Assembly: GCA_900546075.1 (NCBI GenBank)
Contig: URBH01000020.1
Location: 1-35,318, forward strand
Length of the DNA: 35,318 bases
Direction: 5' to 3'
Origin: an uncultured Eubacteriales bacterium
GTDB lineage: Bacteria; Bacillota; Clostridia; Oscillospirales; Oscillospiraceae
Part shown: positions 33,881 through 35,318 of the stretch, one piece after another
How positions within the stretch are numbered: position 1 is the first letter of the stretch
How the letters are laid out: every line of letters starts with the position of its first letter
Program-made: the position numbers and the translations under genes
The notes under the pieces: model-generated
What the model was told of the DNA's origin: nothing
What the model saw: only the letters and a program-made list of their open reading frames with translations
Database searches by the model: none

Positions 33881-35056
33881 CTACGCCCCGAACCGGGTGA
33901 AATACGTATACAGCGGCGTGAGCTTGGCGAAGAAATCCGCCACCTCGTTTTCCAGCTCCGCGCCGAACATTTCGTCGCCCACGTCCTTATGGCGGATGCA
34001 CTCAATACCGCCCTTCCAGGCAAAGTAGGGCGCAAGAGCAGGATTTGTCGTCTCCTTGGGGCGCTTGTACAGCTGCGCCGTCACAGGTTGTCCCACCGCC
34101 GCCTCCGTCCGGGCAATCAACCGCAAAAATTCGTCGGGATAGGCGGAAATATACTTCCGGAATTCCTCCATCGCCGCCGTCCTGGGATGCCAGAGGGTAA
34201 AGCCGTAGCTCACGCCCTCGGGACGAATCTCAAAGAACAGGCAGGGATTTTCCGCCCACCACTCCACGTCCTGGCGGATGCAGAGCCACAGGCTCTCCTT
34301 GTAGGGGTCGGGATGGTGCAGCCGGGCGTCCCGGTAGATGCGGCTGACCTTCAGAATCGTCCCCGGAATCTCCGTGAAGGGCGCGAACAGGTCCTTTCCC
34401 AGCGCCTTCATCGGCTCGTACAGGGTGCTCACGTATTGCTTTTTATGCTCCAGGATCCAGTCCCGGTTGTTGTTCATGCGGATGCCCCAGAGAAAATCAA
34501 CGGTCTCCGGGGTATCTGTTCTAAAATGGAATAGCAACTTTACAAACTGATGGCTGAAATTCAACGAAATCACGTTATCCGTTGCCCGATAGCGCTCTTC
34601 CGATTTCACGTATAAAAAATCAGACCTCAACAAAGCCTCCTCCGACACCTGTTCTCCCTCCACCCTCACCGGCACATTCAAAAGATCCGCGGGATTCCCT
34701 TCCATTCCCCTGCAACAAAAACCATATATATTTATCGGATTATTCGGGTACACGTGCTTTTCCCCATCTTCAAAATCTATATTTCCATCCGCATCACTCC
34801 TCATCTGGTAAAAATCCTCACTTGCAGGCAATTTTAATTCCTCCCCCTCTTGCTCCACGATATACAACTGCACCTTATCGCCGTTACCCAACCCCGCTCT
34901 TGACCCCAACAAATGAACTTGTTGTAACTCCAATACATTTCCTCTAAAACAAATTTCCCGTTCTCCCGACTCGTCCGACGCAACTCGAGCACAACTCAAA
35001 CACATACATAGACACACGATACCATACAACCAAACTTTTCCCATAATCACATTCAT
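33881..35056 (-). CDS. Chimeric ORF: fimbrillin-like lipoprotein N-terminus joined to DUF2461 protein
   Basis: This 391-residue frame joins two unrelated parts. Residues 1 to about 178 are a Bacteroidales fimbrillin (Mfa-like) start: a lipoprotein signal with LSCARV, then EICFRGNVLE, GNGDKVQLYIV, YPNNPINIYGF, SDFLYVKSE and SHQFVKLLFHFRTD. From about 179 the text PETVDFLWGIRMNNNRDW begins a nearly complete DUF2461 domain (TIGR02453 type), typical of Firmicutes, that lacks only its first few codons. Base composition changes sharply at about 34505-34520, with AT-rich DNA to the right. The promoter at the right is of Bacteroidales type. A true two-phylum fusion protein is very unlikely; an assembly join is the best reading. 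The fimbrillin start is either 35056 or an internal ATG at 35044. Neither half is a complete natural gene. Confidence 0.75.
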   Translation of the reverse strand: MNVIMGKVWLYGIVCLCMCLSCARVASDESGEREICFRGNVLELQQVHLLGSRAGLGNGDKVQLYIVEQEGEELKLPASEDFYQMRSDADGNIDFEDGEKHVYPNNPINIYGFCCRGMEGNPADLLNVPVRVEGEQVSEEALLRSDFLYVKSEERYRATDNVISLNFSHQFVKLLFHFRTDTPETVDFLWGIRMNNNRDWILEHKKQYVSTLYEPMKALGKDLFAPFTEIPGTILKVSRIYRDARLHHPDPYKESLWLCIRQDVEWWAENPCLFFEIRPEGVSYGFTLWHPRTAAMEEFRKYISAYPDEFLRLIARTEAAVGQPVTAQLYKRPKETTNPALAPYFAWKGGIECIRHKDVGDEMFGAELENEVADFFAKLTPLYTYFTRFGA

Positions 35057-35097
35057 TTACGATTAATAATTCATTCATCAAACACCAAAATCTCGGA

Positions 35098-35127
35098 CAA
35101 AGGTATTAAAATAATGCTACATTGCAA
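35098..35127 (-). promoter_or_regulatory. Bacteroidales-type promoter
   Basis: On the minus strand TTG (35125-35127), 19 bp, TACCTTTG (35098-35105). This fits the Bacteroidota primary-sigma consensus TTTG...TAnnTTTG and not the sigma-A boxes seen in the rest of the window. It faces the fimbrillin-like start. Confidence 0.6.
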
Positions 35128-35220
35128 TTTTTACAACATAAATACAATCATCACATACCGTTTTACAATAAATGCAACTTAGCTCGGGACTGTCTAGCAA
35201 GTTTTATTCCTATCAACAAG

Positions 35221-35308
35221 CTACCCCCTCCAACTCCCCTTTGCACAGGGGGAGGGTTGATTGCCAAGCGGTTTCCCCTCCTGTGCAAGGAGGGGTTAGG
35301 GGAGGTAG
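35221..35308. repeat. Inverted repeat of a CT-rich unit at the contig end
   Basis: Two imperfect copies of one unit lie in opposite orientation, around 35223-35256 (with CCCCTTTGCACAGGGGGA) and 35275-35307 (with CCCCTCCTGTGCAAGGAG). They can fold into one long hairpin. Such units are commonly dispersed in gut bacterial genomes and may be why the assembly stops here. Confidence 0.55.
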
Positions 35309-35318
35309 TCATTAAAAG

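Overview
The window looks like a GC-rich, low-inventory Gram-positive gut Clostridia chromosome segment, most likely Oscillospiraceae/Ruminococcaceae-like. Evidence: strong Shine-Dalgarno sites with many ATGA gene overlaps, consensus sigma-A promoters, an LPXTG cell-wall anchored giant protein, ispD-ispF isoprenoid genes, an A-type RNase P RNA, and TM1266-type and ECF S-component families. The last ~0.8 kb (about 34510-35318) is different. It is AT-rich, encodes the front of a Bacteroidales fimbrillin-like lipoprotein and carries a Bacteroidales-type promoter. It is joined in frame to a Firmicute DUF2461 gene, so the contig is probably chimeric there, or less likely records a real fusion.

Layout. 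1-1100: CPBP membrane protease behind a consensus promoter containing a 12-bp palindrome. 1115-9320: an envelope module made of an HtrA protease, a divergent OmpR-type response regulator/histidine kinase pair, and a four-gene GldA/GldF/GldG-like ABC cassette ending in a DUF4340 protein. The promoters of htrA, the two-component pair and the ABC cassette all carry the same 11-bp-spaced TTCAG direct repeat at a fixed distance from the -10. This predicts one regulon controlled by the local two-component system. 9325-13300: PlsC-like acyltransferase, MATE exporter (opposite strand), malQ. 13305-16400: rnpB and, back to back, the murD-ispD-ispF operon. 16401-17390: an ECF S-component gene behind a TM1266-family regulator, preceded by a leader with a terminator-like hairpin. 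17446-18223: tRNA-Ala(GGC) followed by a truncated tyrosine integrase, the scar of an integrated element. 18134-24540: a maltose/maltodextrin operon (lipoprotein binding protein, attenuator hairpin, two permeases, GH13 glycosidase, LacI-type regulator) with no ATPase gene. A GCGAAAACG motif is shared by the malE and malQ promoters.

24541-25433 is a decayed stretch: a broken TetR gene whose inverted-repeat operator survives, plus an unrecognised ORF. 25434-32636 encodes a 2400-residue LPXTG surface protein with six Cys/His repeats, a papain-like amidase domain that appears to have lost its catalytic Cys, long DUF11/isopeptide-type stalk domains and a C-terminal SpaA domain. An orphan RBS and start codon follow, then dapF (opposite strand), a dense cluster of stem-loops (33705-33857), and the chimeric ORF.

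All calls come from reading the sequence and from family knowledge; no database search was run.
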